The notes beneath the pieces are model-generated. The model made no database searches, was not told the DNA's origin, and worked only from the letters and a program-made list of their open reading frames with translations. DNA of 8,546 nt from contig JAUYDO010000214.1 of the NCBI GenBank assembly GCA_030691835.1, positions 1-8,546 of the forward strand, written 5' to 3'. The translations under genes were made by a program, and so were the position numbers. This document shows, in pieces, positions 1 to 6,149 of this stretch (position 1 is its first letter; every line of letters starts with the position of its first letter). This stretch comes from Dehalococcoidia bacterium. GTDB lineage: Bacteria; Chloroflexota; Dehalococcoidia; Dehalococcoidales; UBA3254.

Positions 1-1
1 C

Positions 2-1834
2 CTGCTCTACGCCACAGGTATCGGTGCCGCATATCTGATTGCGGTTATCAACACCTTCTGGCCCGATGCCGGGTTCGGCGGCAGGGAAGCTACATTCTAC
101 GAAGCCGCCGCATTATTGACCGCCTTCATCATCCTGGGCAGATACCTGGAGGCGATAACCAGGGGACGCACCTCCGAGGCAATCCGCCGGCTGATGAAGC
201 TCCAGCCCAAGCGAGCCAGAGTGCTGAAAGATGGTCAGGAAGTGGAGATTCCCGCCGAGGAAGTGCAGATAGACGACATTATGCTGGTGCGCCCCGGCGA
301 GTCCATCCCTGTGGATGGCCTGGTGGTGGAAGGCTACTCCTCGGTAGACCAGTCCATGCTCACCGGTGAAAGCATTCCGGTAGAGAAGCAGACAGGCGAC
401 GAGGTAATCGGCGGCACCCTTAATAAGACCGGCGCCTTTAAATTCAAGGCGACCCGCGTGGGCAAGGACACGGCGTTAGCCCAGATTATCAAGCTGGTTG
501 AAGATGCACAGACTACCAAAGCGCCTATCCAGAAGCTGGCTGATAAAGTAGCCGGACACTTTATTCTGGGGGTACACGGTCTCGCCCTGGCAGTATTTCT
601 TTTCTGGTTCTTCGCGGGCTACGGCTTATGGTTCGTACCCGAGAGCCGGCTAATACTTACGCCTTATCTCCTTGCCGGCATGGGCGTCTTCGGCTTTGCC
701 CTGCTCACCTCGGTCACGGTGCTGATTATCTCGTGCCCGTGCGCGGTGGGGCTGGCTACGCCCAGCGCCATTATGGCGGGCAGCGGCAAGGGTGCCGAGC
801 ACGGCATCCTGTTCAAGGGCGCCGACGCCATGGAGGCTACCGCCCGTCTACAGGTTGTCATATTTGACAAGACCGGAACGCTGACCAAAGGCGAGCCTTC
901 GGTGACCGACGTGCTTGCCACGGAGCAGTTCACTAAGGACGAGGTACTGCATCTGGCGGCGGTTGCGGAGAAGAACTCCGAGCACCCGCTTGGTGAGGCG
1001 ATAGTGCGTGGAGCGCGGGAGCGCGGGCTTTTCCTTGAGGACGCATCCAGCTTTATTGCTATACCCGGTCATGGTATAGAGGCTAAACTAAACGGTCGCA
1101 GTATACTGCTGGGGAACCGCAAGCTCATGGCGGAGCGCCAGGTTGTCCTCGACGGTTTGACCTCCGCGGCGGAGCGTCTGGAGAACGAGGGCAAGACCGC
1201 CATGTTCGTCGCCGTGAACGGCAGACCCGCCGGCATAGTGGCAGTGGCTGATACCCTGAAGGAGACATCTGCCCTGGCGGTCAAGGAACTGCACCGCATG
1301 GGTATCCAGGTGGCTATGATTACCGGCGACAACCGCCGTACCGCTGAAGCCATCGCCCGTCAGGTGGGCATCGACCGCGTGCTGGCTGAGGTGCTCCCGG
1401 AGGACAAGGCTAATGAGGTAAAGAAGCTTCAGGCTGAAGGCCACAAAGTAGCCATGGTCGGAGACGGCATTAACGACGCCCCCGCCCTGGCTCAGGCTGA
1501 CGTCGGCATCGCTATCGGCTCCGGCACCGATGTAGCCAAGGAGACGGGACACGTCATTCTTATTAAAGACGACCTTCTGGATGTGGTCGCGGCGCTACAG
1601 ATAAGCCGGCAGACTCTGCGCCTGATAAAGCAGAACCTTTTCTGGGCTTTCGGCTACAACACTCTGTCCATCCCCATCGGTGCCGGCGTGCTATATCCCT
1701 TCTTCGCCCAGATGGTCAGCCCGGAGCTGGCGGCGCTACTCATGGCTACCAGCTCACTATCGGTGACGCTGAACACCATGAGGATGCGGGGCTACGTGCC
1801 GCCGGTAAGGCGCAAATCGGGAGGACTTAAATGA
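2..1834 (+). CDS. copA: Cu+-exporting P1B-type ATPase CopA (5' end outside window)
   Basis: ATP-driven export of cytoplasmic Cu+ across the inner membrane. The reading frame is open from base 2, so the N-terminus (metal-binding domain and first helices) lies upstream; 610 residues are visible. Numbering from the first visible codon: actuator-domain TGES at 121-124, transmembrane CPC metal site at 245-247, phosphorylated Asp289 in DKTGTLT, the nucleotide-domain HP pair at 328-329, TGDN at 441-444, and the hinge GDGINDAP at 487-494. The last helices carry N545-x6-YN-x4-P and the MATSS form of MxxSS at 581-585. Together CPC, N-x6-YN-x4-P and MxxSS are the established signature of subgroup P1B-1 (Cu+/Ag+), not Zn/Cd or Co pumps. 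A TTG at 116 is inside the gene and is not a start. The stop overlaps the next ATG by 4 nt (ATGA). No frameshift is seen. Substrate choice between Cu+ and Ag+ cannot be resolved from sequence. Confidence 0.96.
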   Translation: MLYATGIGAAYLIAVINTFWPDAGFGGREATFYEAAALLTAFIILGRYLEAITRGRTSEAIRRLMKLQPKRARVLKDGQEVEIPAEEVQIDDIMLVRPGESIPVDGLVVEGYSSVDQSMLTGESIPVEKQTGDEVIGGTLNKTGAFKFKATRVGKDTALAQIIKLVEDAQTTKAPIQKLADKVAGHFILGVHGLALAVFLFWFFAGYGLWFVPESRLILTPYLLAGMGVFGFALLTSVTVLIISCPCAVGLATPSAIMAGSGKGAEHGILFKGADAMEATARLQVVIFDKTGTLTKGEPSVTDVLATEQFTKDEVLHLAAVAEKNSEHPLGEAIVRGARERGLFLEDASSFIAIPGHGIEAKLNGRSILLGNRKLMAERQVVLDGLTSAAERLENEGKTAMFVAVNGRPAGIVAVADTLKETSALAVKELHRMGIQVAMITGDNRRTAEAIARQVGIDRVLAEVLPEDKANEVKKLQAEGHKVAMVGDGINDAPALAQADVGIAIGSGTDVAKETGHVILIKDDLLDVVAALQISRQTLRLIKQNLFWAFGYNTLSIPIGAGVLYPFFAQMVSPELAALLMATSSLSVTLNTMRMRGYVPPVRRKSGGLK

Positions 1835-2037
1835 ATACTAAGAGCGTGGGTTTTGTCAGCGCTTTGATATACACTAGCATATCCGTGGTGGCGGCACTTA
1901 TCTTCTTCGGTATCACCCTGGCCGGGGATTACACGTGGGTGGCGCGGCTCGGCGGCACCGCCTGGGTATTTTTGCTGTGTATGATTATCCTCATGCCGCT
2001 GGTCACCTCGTCCATTAAGAGAAGATACCGGGAATAG
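1831..2037 (+). CDS. Small two-helix membrane protein coupled to copA
   Basis: A 68-residue protein with two predicted membrane helices, about residues 9-29 and 41-59, joined by a short loop ([12 protein letters not shown]). The basic tail SSIKRRYRE suggests the C-terminus faces the cytoplasm. The ATG shares four bases with the copA stop (ATGA) and is preceded by GGGAGG at 1819-1824 with 6 nt spacing, so it is very likely translated by coupling to copA. I recognise no family. It has one cysteine (Cys50, inside helix 2) and no His/Met cluster, so direct metal binding is not evident. Small helper subunits of transporters are common in such positions, but an accessory role to CopA is inference from gene order only. 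Confidence 0.8.
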   Translation: MNTKSVGFVSALIYTSISVVAALIFFGITLAGDYTWVARLGGTAWVFLLCMIILMPLVTSSIKRRYRE

Positions 2038-2059
2038 GGCGTGGGAGAGGAGGGGAAAG

Positions 2060-2227
2060 ATGATGAGACTTAAGGCGTGCCCCAGGTGCAGGGGCGATGT
2101 GAGAATTGAGAGCGACCTGCATGGCTGGTACGAGACGTGCCTGCAGTGCGGCTTTCAGCGAGATTTGCCTAACATGGCAAAATCACAGTTCGCGCCATCC
2201 GAAGCCAAAAAGAGGGTACAGGGATGA
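2060..2227 (+). CDS. 55-aa four-cysteine zinc-ribbon-like protein
   Basis: A short gene starting with two consecutive ATGs (2060 and 2063), with AGGAGGGG just upstream at about 2047-2054. The product is 55 residues with two CxxC knuckles: CPRC at residues 7-10 and CLQC at 27-30. The 16-residue spacing and the aromatic HGWYE stretch before the second knuckle are typical of zinc ribbons, where four cysteines hold one Zn2+. The tail (about 31-55) is basic and polar. It sits 22 nt after the previous stop, in the same direction as the copper cluster. Zinc ribbon is a structural guess; a partner or nucleic-acid target cannot be read from the sequence. It could also bind Cu+ or an Fe-S cluster through the same cysteines. 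Confidence 0.75.
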   Translation: MMRLKACPRCRGDVRIESDLHGWYETCLQCGFQRDLPNMAKSQFAPSEAKKRVQG

Positions 2228-2272
2228 GGATGCGCAGTGCGTGGCTGGTCGTTTCAATACTGGGGAATTAAT

Positions 2273-2797
2273 ATGAAGCGGATTGTGTTGGTTGGGGTCG
2301 CTGCCGGTTTGCTCCTGCTCGCCTTCTACGCGGGCATTCTAATTCTGCTACAGGGCGTAGAGCATGCCATTGACCAATCGGCGAGGCTGTGGTACTGGCT
2401 CCTGGCTCTGGCGGTCGGCTTCGGCGTTCAGGCTGGCTTGTTCTCATTCATAAGGCATAGCTTGAAACAGCGCCGTGAAGCTACCGCAAGCGTGGCTACA
2501 TCCGGCGGTGTTTCCGCAGGCTCGATGGCGGCGTGCTGTGCCCACCATCTGAGCGATGTCCTGCCATTACTGGGACTATCCGGACTGGCGGCTTTCCTGA
2601 CGGAGTACCAGCTCCTCTTTATAGTAATTGGTGTCATTTCCAATGTTGTGGGCATAGCCATCATGCTGGAGACCATCCAGCGACATCAGCTTTGCCCGGT
2701 GCTGTCAAAATTGCGCGTTAATCTGGGGTTGGTAAAGAAAGCGACCATGATTGCGGCGGGGTTAGCTACCGTGATTCTGGTGCTGGTCATAATTTGA
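2273..2797 (+). CDS. Five-helix membrane protein with CC-x-HH motif, putative metal-related
   Basis: Translation from ATG 2273 gives 174 residues; GGGGAA at 2262-2267 lies 5 nt upstream. A GTG at 2237 in frame, with GAGGA upstream, would add 12 residues (186 aa), but those are hydrophilic and aromatic and precede a normal Met-Lys-Arg membrane start, so I prefer ATG. Predicted helices lie at about 4-26, 40-60, 80-108, 113-133 and 156-174. The third carries MAACCAHHLSDVLPLLGLSG (residues 85-104) with Cys88, Cys89, His91, His92 and Asp95. Vicinal cysteines at the start of a helix followed by LPLLGLSG recall the CC...LP.....LG...G of MerT-type mercury transporters, although overall length and helix number differ. 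Position between copA and a YHS gene supports a role in metal transfer or sensing; that role is inference. The family is not recognised with certainty. Confidence 0.82.
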   Translation: MKRIVLVGVAAGLLLLAFYAGILILLQGVEHAIDQSARLWYWLLALAVGFGVQAGLFSFIRHSLKQRREATASVATSGGVSAGSMAACCAHHLSDVLPLLGLSGLAAFLTEYQLLFIVIGVISNVVGIAIMLETIQRHQLCPVLSKLRVNLGLVKKATMIAAGLATVILVLVII

Positions 2798-2816
2798 AGC
2801 TGAGGGGTGAAAGAGA

Positions 2817-3197
2817 ATGTGCCATCTGGTTGTCCTGATTCCGTTAGCGGGCATACCTTTATTCTGGCTGTTACCCCTGGGATACGCCCTGCCCATCAAC
2901 GTGGTGCTGTGGCTGGTAACGGGTGTGCTGGGTTACAAGGTGGTGAGCGCCATGAGGATGCCGACGCAGGACGGTTTCAAGAGCCTCATCGGGGGCGAAG
3001 CCATGGTAGTGTCCACGGTGAGTCCCAGCCGCCAGTACCTGGTTAAAGTCGACGGCGAGCTCTGGACCGCCCGGTGCGCCGAAGCATTACAGCCCGGCGA
3101 TACAGTAAGAGTAACGGATTCTGAAGGAATAAAGCTGGTAGTGAGACGTAAAAGTGAGGATGTTGAGGTGAAAGGAAATGAACGGCATTGTCATTAA
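2817..3197 (+). CDS. NfeD-like membrane protein with C-terminal OB-fold domain
   Basis: A 126-residue protein with one or two hydrophobic segments (about residues 4-22 and 24-44) followed by a soluble domain from about residue 53. That domain reads LIGGEAMVVS then VKVDGELWTARC and ends LQPGDTVRVTDSEGIKLVVR, the pattern of the NfeD C-terminal OB-fold (LIGxxGxA...GxVxxxGExWxA...GxxVxVxxxxGLxLxV). NfeD proteins work with SPFH/stomatin proteins or with a membrane serine protease; neither partner is in this window, so this is the short NfeD1b-like form. GAGGGGTGA upstream of ATG 2817 gives a good ribosome site. The gene begins 19 nt after the preceding stop and overlaps the lgt homologue by 20 nt. 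The hydrophilic C-terminal tail (KSEDVEVKGNERHCH) lies partly in the overlap. NfeD fold call is firm; cellular role here is unknown. Confidence 0.85.
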   Translation: MCHLVVLIPLAGIPLFWLLPLGYALPINVVLWLVTGVLGYKVVSAMRMPTQDGFKSLIGGEAMVVSTVSPSRQYLVKVDGELWTARCAEALQPGDTVRVTDSEGIKLVVRRKSEDVEVKGNERHCH

Positions 3198-3987
3198 TAT
3201 AGACCCGGTTGCGCTGCGCATAGCGCACTTCGAGCTGAGGTGGTACAGCATCTTCGTGGTGCTGGCGATAGTCGCCGCAGTGCTGATAACTCTCCGTGAA
3301 AGCAAGCGGAAGGGCATCCCCACCGAGGAAATCATTTCTCTGGTCCCCTGGGTCCTAATCGGAGGGATAGTGGGAGCCAGGTTGTTCCACGTGATTGACC
3401 GCTGGGACTTTTACGCGGGTCACCTGCTTCATATATTCTCGCTTCAGCAGGGCGGACTGGCTATCTGGGGTGCTCTGGCTGGGGGAGGAATTGCCGTGGT
3501 CGTCTATGCATTGGTGAAACGCATATCATTCGGACGCCTTGCTGACGCCATAACCCCCGGGCTTCTTGTGGCGCAGATGATAGGCAGGTTAGCCTGCACA
3601 GTCAATGGGGACGCCTACGGCGGTGTAACCAGCCTGCCCTGGGGTTTCATTTACATCCACCCCGGAGCCATGATACCGGATAACCTGCGCGGCGTGCCCA
3701 CTCATCCTTACCCGGTTTATGAGATGCTGTGGAACGGTCTGATACTGCTGTACGTGATGAAACACCGGAGCTTCTTCAGCAAAGACGGACTTCTCTTCCT
3801 AACTTACATAGCCTATTACGGGCTGGGGCGCTTATTGCTGACCTTCGTGCGGCAGGAAAAAATCTGGTTCTGGGGGTTGCAGGAGGCGCAGGTGGTGGCG
3901 ATAGCCCTGATAGTAGCCTCCGTAGCGCTGTTCATCTTTCTGTCACGGAGGTCCGGACGTAAGGCGACTTCGGAGGGTACAGCCTGA
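3178..3987 (+). CDS. lgt: Prolipoprotein diacylglyceryl transferase homologue (Lgt family)
   Basis: Lgt transfers diacylglycerol from phosphatidylglycerol to the lipobox cysteine of prelipoproteins in the cytoplasmic membrane. The 269 residues show about seven hydrophobic segments and the family blocks in order: RWYSIF near 21-26, GGLAIWGALAGG at 92-103, GRLACTVNGDAYG at 136-148, HPYPVYEMLWN at 176-186, and GLGRLLLTFVRQ at 215-226. Arg137 and Arg218 correspond to E. coli Arg143 and Arg239. Deviations: Trp97 stands where E. coli has His103, Cys140 where it has Asn146, Asp145 where it has Glu151, and Thr222 in the usual Glu position of the last block (alignment by eye). The start at 3178 has GAGGTG at 3165-3170. 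Placement behind copA and nfeD-like genes is unusual for a housekeeping lgt, so it may be a second copy for a special set of lipoproteins; that is inference. Confidence 0.9.
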   Translation: MNGIVINIDPVALRIAHFELRWYSIFVVLAIVAAVLITLRESKRKGIPTEEIISLVPWVLIGGIVGARLFHVIDRWDFYAGHLLHIFSLQQGGLAIWGALAGGGIAVVVYALVKRISFGRLADAITPGLLVAQMIGRLACTVNGDAYGGVTSLPWGFIYIHPGAMIPDNLRGVPTHPYPVYEMLWNGLILLYVMKHRSFFSKDGLLFLTYIAYYGLGRLLLTFVRQEKIWFWGLQEAQVVAIALIVASVALFIFLSRRSGRKATSEGTA

Positions 3988-4058
3988 GTCCCGATTAGGG
4001 AAGGAGGTGGTCAGGTAGAGGATACTTAACCCGGACAAGCCGGAACTAAAAAAGGACG

Positions 4059-4113
4059 CGACAGGCACGGAGGCCTGTTGTACCGACGGTAGGACAGGCG
4101 TCCCTGCCTGTCC
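4059..4113. repeat. Nested inverted-repeat element (REP/MITE-like)
   Basis: Two arms of 27 bases (4059-4085 and 4087-4113) are near-perfect inverted copies around base 4086, matching at about 22 of 27 positions. Each arm is itself a hairpin: ACAGGC-acggag-GCCTGT at 4061-4078 and GGACAGGC-gtccct-GCCTGTCC at 4092-4113. The centre is TACCG-a-CGGTA at 4081-4091. The element can therefore form two side-by-side hairpins or one long cruciform. Such two-arm palindromic intergenic units are typical of dispersed short repeats (REP/BIME-like, non-autonomous). Whether other copies exist in the genome cannot be seen here. Confidence 0.7.
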
Positions 4114-4128
4114 GCAAGCCAGTTTTTT
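4092..4128 (+). terminator. Possible rho-independent terminator after lgt
   Basis: A perfect 8-bp GC-rich stem (GGACAGGC / GCCTGTCC, loop gtccct) at 4092-4113 is followed by six Ts at 4123-4128. The nine bases between stem and T-run (gcaagccag) are more than the usual near-zero distance, so it may be a weak terminator or an mRNA 3'-end stabiliser. It overlaps the repeat element, and might separate the copA-lgt transcript from the downstream Met-rich and YHS genes. Confidence 0.35.
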
Positions 4129-4212
4129 CCAATTTGCGCAAGATTTTATTGTTAAGGGACTATATAAGTCATAAACTGAACGAACAGAAGGTTTGAGAGA
4201 TATGGAGGTTAA

Positions 4213-4632
4213 ATGAAGAAAATACTTATTATCGGTCTGAGCGCGGTAGCCGTAATCTTGCTATCGGTGTTCCTCATCGTGCCCATATTCGCCCAGGACA
4301 AAAACCCGCCGGCGGACGTTTGGCAGGATATGTACCAGGCTTGTCAGGAGGGTGACTGGCAGGCAATGAATGATACCATGCAGGAGACGCATGGAGACAA
4401 TGGCTGGAACTGCCACGACACCAATACACCTCCCGTCCAGGGACAGGGTAATGCAAGCCAGGGTGGAGGCGGCATGATGGGCGGCTGGGGAAATTACCCA
4501 GGCGGCACGGCTAACGGCGGCTGGCGCGGTCACATGAGCGGCGGAATGATGGGCGGCGACTGGAGTGGTAGCAGTGGCGGAATGATGGGCGGCGGCTCAA
4601 TTGGTCGCGGTGGCGGTATGATGAGCTGGTAG
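4213..4632 (+). CDS. Secreted Met/Gly-rich protein with 12-residue repeats, putative copper-binding
   Basis: A 139-residue exported protein. Residues 1-27 are a signal peptide: MKK, a long hydrophobic core, then PIFA with likely cleavage before Gln28. Residues 28-75 form a small region with two cysteines (Cys44, Cys67) and the DVWQDMYQACQEGDW and ETHGDNGWNCHDT patches. From residue 86 the chain is a tandem repeat with a 12-residue (36-bp) period, four of the five units starting GGMM: Met pairs at 88-89, 112-113, 124-125 and 136-137, with His107-Met108 in the diverged second unit. Met/His-rich flexible chains outside the membrane commonly bind Cu+ by thioether sulfur. The neighbours (copA upstream, YHS gene downstream) support copper binding, which remains inference. 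GGAGG at 4204-4208 sits 4 nt before ATG. No lipobox cysteine is present, so it is not itself an Lgt substrate. Confidence 0.88.
   Translation: MKKILIIGLSAVAVILLSVFLIVPIFAQDKNPPADVWQDMYQACQEGDWQAMNDTMQETHGDNGWNCHDTNTPPVQGQGNASQGGGGMMGGWGNYPGGTANGGWRGHMSGGMMGGDWSGSSGGMMGGGSIGRGGGMMSW
4468..4632 (+). repeat. 36-bp in-frame tandem repeat (five units) inside the Met-rich gene
   Basis: Units start at 4468, 4504, 4540, 4576 and 4612. Units 1, 3, 4 and 5 share the core GGCGGnATGATG; units 3 and 4 are identical over 19 bases (GGCGGAATGATGGGCGGCG at 4540-4558 and 4576-4594). Unit 2 is diverged and unit 5 is cut by the stop codon. Encoded units: GGMMGGWGNYPG, GTANGGWRGHMS, GGMMGGDWSGSS, GGMMGGGSIGRG, and GGMMSW. 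Confidence 0.85.
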
Positions 4633-4686
4633 CCGTGATAAAATAAAATTGTGAGACGCCAATAGCTTCATTAAGGAGGTAATATC

Positions 4687-4839
4687 ATGGCTAAGGACCC
4701 GGTTTGCAACATGGAAGTGGACGAAAAGAAGGCGGCGGCAACCTCCACCTATAAGGGCAAGACCTACTACTTCTGCGCGGTTGCCTGCAAGAAAGCCTTT
4801 GATGCCAACCCGGGAAAGTACCTGGCGCTCAAGCGCTAG
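4687..4839 (+). CDS. YHS-domain mini-protein (metal-binding, 50 aa)
   Basis: A 50-residue protein that is almost exactly one YHS domain: DPVCNMEV at residues 4-11, then TYKGKTYYFCAVACKKAFDANPGKYL at 21-46 in the usual order, with the metal-ligand candidates Cys7, Cys30 and Cys34. YHS domains occur at the N-terminus of some copper ATPases and as free proteins beside them, and are thought to bind Cu or related metals. As a free cytoplasmic protein (no signal peptide) it could deliver copper to CopA, a role usually filled by CopZ, which is not seen here; this is inference. AAGGAGGT at 4673-4680 lies 6 nt before the ATG, a near-ideal ribosome site that suggests strong expression. It follows the Met-rich gene by 54 nt and is closed by a strong terminator. 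Confidence 0.9.
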   Translation: MAKDPVCNMEVDEKKAAATSTYKGKTYYFCAVACKKAFDANPGKYLALKR

Positions 4840-4861
4840 AACAGTTTGAATTCAGATTACT

Positions 4862-4894
4862 AAATGAGCAACGGAGTTCCGTTGCTCATTTTTT
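4862..4894 (+). terminator. Rho-independent terminator after the YHS gene
   Basis: A perfect stem of 13 bp, 4862-4874 pairing with 4879-4891 (core GAGCAACGG / CCGTTGCTC), with the 4-base loop AGTT, running straight into TTTTTT at 4889-4894. It lies 22 nt after the YHS stop. The A-rich left foot gives a weaker T-tract on the other strand, so limited bidirectional action is possible for the convergent radical SAM transcript. Confidence 0.92.
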
Positions 4895-4961
4895 GTTTCG
4901 CGTTGTTCTACCTGGCGCATGGTTGCTCTATTGTGTGTGATTAATCCGGAGAGACGTTCGT

Positions 4962-4988
4962 GCGGTTAATAGCACACGTAGTAACCGC
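4962..4988. repeat. Inverted repeat in the convergent intergenic region
   Basis: GCGGTTA at 4962-4968 and TAACCGC at 4982-4988 are exact inverted copies with a 13-base spacer. It lies between the two convergent blocks, 60 nt past the radical SAM stop in that gene's direction. No T-run follows on either strand, so a terminator is not supported. The rest of 4895-5047 shows no gene or motif that I can support. Confidence 0.3.
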
Positions 4989-5047
4989 GACGGGGAACAT
5001 CGGTGGCACCAAAGGGACACTGCGCTCACGCCTGATTCGCTGGGCTC

Positions 5048-6100
5048 TCAACCTGTAGTGCGAGGTTCGTAGGAAGGGCACTGCGGGTCCGGACCCAGGT
5101 AGTCCTCTTCACCGATGGAGCGGGCGAAAGCCAGCGCCACGGCGCGACAGCCACGGCAGACCGCCCAGTAGCGGCAGGACTGACACCCACCGTGATAGCT
5201 CTGGCGGTTACGCAGTTGCTGTAGCACCGGTGACTCTATCCACAGCTCCCGGAATGACACATCTCGGATGTTACCTATCGATAGGTCCATGCGGCGGCAG
5301 GGCATTATACTGCCGTCGGCGGTGACGGTCACGCCGAATACGCCGGCGGCACAGCCTCCCACCGGGAAATCGACGTCCGGAATCTCCTCCTTTAGCCGGG
5401 CAACTGTCATCAAAGGGTCTCTGGAAATTACAGATACTTTTGAATCTGTGAACTCTGATAGATTGTTGTAGATACGGGCTAGCTCGACCGGAGTAAGTAT
5501 CTGGCTACCCAGTTCCTCTCCCCTGCCGCAGGGCACTAGGCGCGAGAAACTGACCGCGCTGAGCCCCATCTCCTTCGCCAGATTGACCAGCCCCTCAATC
5601 TGCTCTGCATTCAGTTTAGATAAAGTCAGATTGACATTGGCGTCAACCCCTTCAGCGAGAAGGTTCTCAATACCCCTCAGTGCCCGTTTGAAAGAGCCTT
5701 TGCCCCGGATGCTGTCGTGCACCGCCTCCAGCCCGTCGAGGCTTACCTGCACGTCCTGCACCCCCGCATCTCTTATCCGCCTGGCTACCTCCGGCTTTAT
5801 GAGAGTGCCGTTGCTCATGAGCGATATGGAGAAACCCTGGCTTCGGACATAGTCCAGGATGTCAAAGAGGTCAGTGCGTAAAACCGGCTCGCCGCCGGTA
5901 AAATGAAAGCTGGGTGACATCTCCACCGCATACGACGCCGCCCAGCCTTCGGTTGCGTTCTTGATATTGTCTACACCCTGACGGATTTCACTTAAATCCA
6001 AGTCCTCCGGTGCCACCTGCTGATAACAATGACGGCACCTGAGATTGCATCTCTCCGTGAGATGCCACTGTACGAAGAAATTGTATGGAGTCCCCTCCAT
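5048..6100 (-). CDS. Radical SAM/SPASM domain protein (NirJ/AhbC-like)
   Basis: The visible frame gives 350 residues from ATG 6100. The [4Fe-4S]-SAM site is CNLRCRHC with Cys18, Cys22, Cys25, and GGEP at 69-72 marks the SAM-binding strand. SMSNGT-like (LMSNGT, 94-99) and VSLDG (119-123) strands follow. The C-terminal SPASM region holds Cys250, Cys268, then Cys306-x2-Cys309-x5-Cys315-x2-Cys318 and Cys341, enough for two auxiliary Fe-S clusters. RLVPCGRGEEL at 187-197 resembles the heme-modifying NirJ/AhbC/AhbD branch, but peptide-modifying SPASM enzymes share this layout, so the substrate is open. No heme d1 or siroheme genes are nearby. The start is doubtful: only a weak CAGG lies 8 nt upstream of ATG 6100, and the frame is open but without ATG/GTG/TTG for about 50 codons above it. 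The real N-terminus may be in the preceding mini-ORF, one base out of frame. Confidence 0.9.
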   Translation of the reverse strand: MEGTPYNFFVQWHLTERCNLRCRHCYQQVAPEDLDLSEIRQGVDNIKNATEGWAASYAVEMSPSFHFTGGEPVLRTDLFDILDYVRSQGFSISLMSNGTLIKPEVARRIRDAGVQDVQVSLDGLEAVHDSIRGKGSFKRALRGIENLLAEGVDANVNLTLSKLNAEQIEGLVNLAKEMGLSAVSFSRLVPCGRGEELGSQILTPVELARIYNNLSEFTDSKVSVISRDPLMTVARLKEEIPDVDFPVGGCAAGVFGVTVTADGSIMPCRRMDLSIGNIRDVSFRELWIESPVLQQLRNRQSYHGGCQSCRYWAVCRGCRAVALAFARSIGEEDYLGPDPQCPSYEPRTTG

Positions 6101-6149
6101 CAGAATTGCCTGCTGCCTAACTGGCAGTTTACTTGCCTTTTCAGCTCTT

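Noticed and set aside
116..118. TTG as the start of the copper ATPase
   Set aside because: The frame is open back to base 2 and the upstream residues (LIAVINTFW ... [10 protein letters not shown]) match the P1B-ATPase helix before GRYLEA; the true start is outside the window.
1088..1552. Minus-strand 154-codon frame inside copA
   Set aside because: Antisense shadow of the nucleotide-binding domain, which has full P-type ATPase motifs on the plus strand.
2230..2271. 13-codon leader ORF (MRSAWLVVSILGN) ending just before ATG 2273
   Set aside because: It has a possible SD and its stop lies one base before the next start, but it is too short to distinguish from chance; it competes with the GTG 2237 start and I see no regulatory peptide features.
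4134..4175. Promoter for the Met-rich gene (TTGCGC or TTGTTA with TATATAAG or CATAAA)
   Set aside because: The AT-rich region is suggestive, but no -35/-10 pair has both acceptable matches and 16-18 nt spacing.
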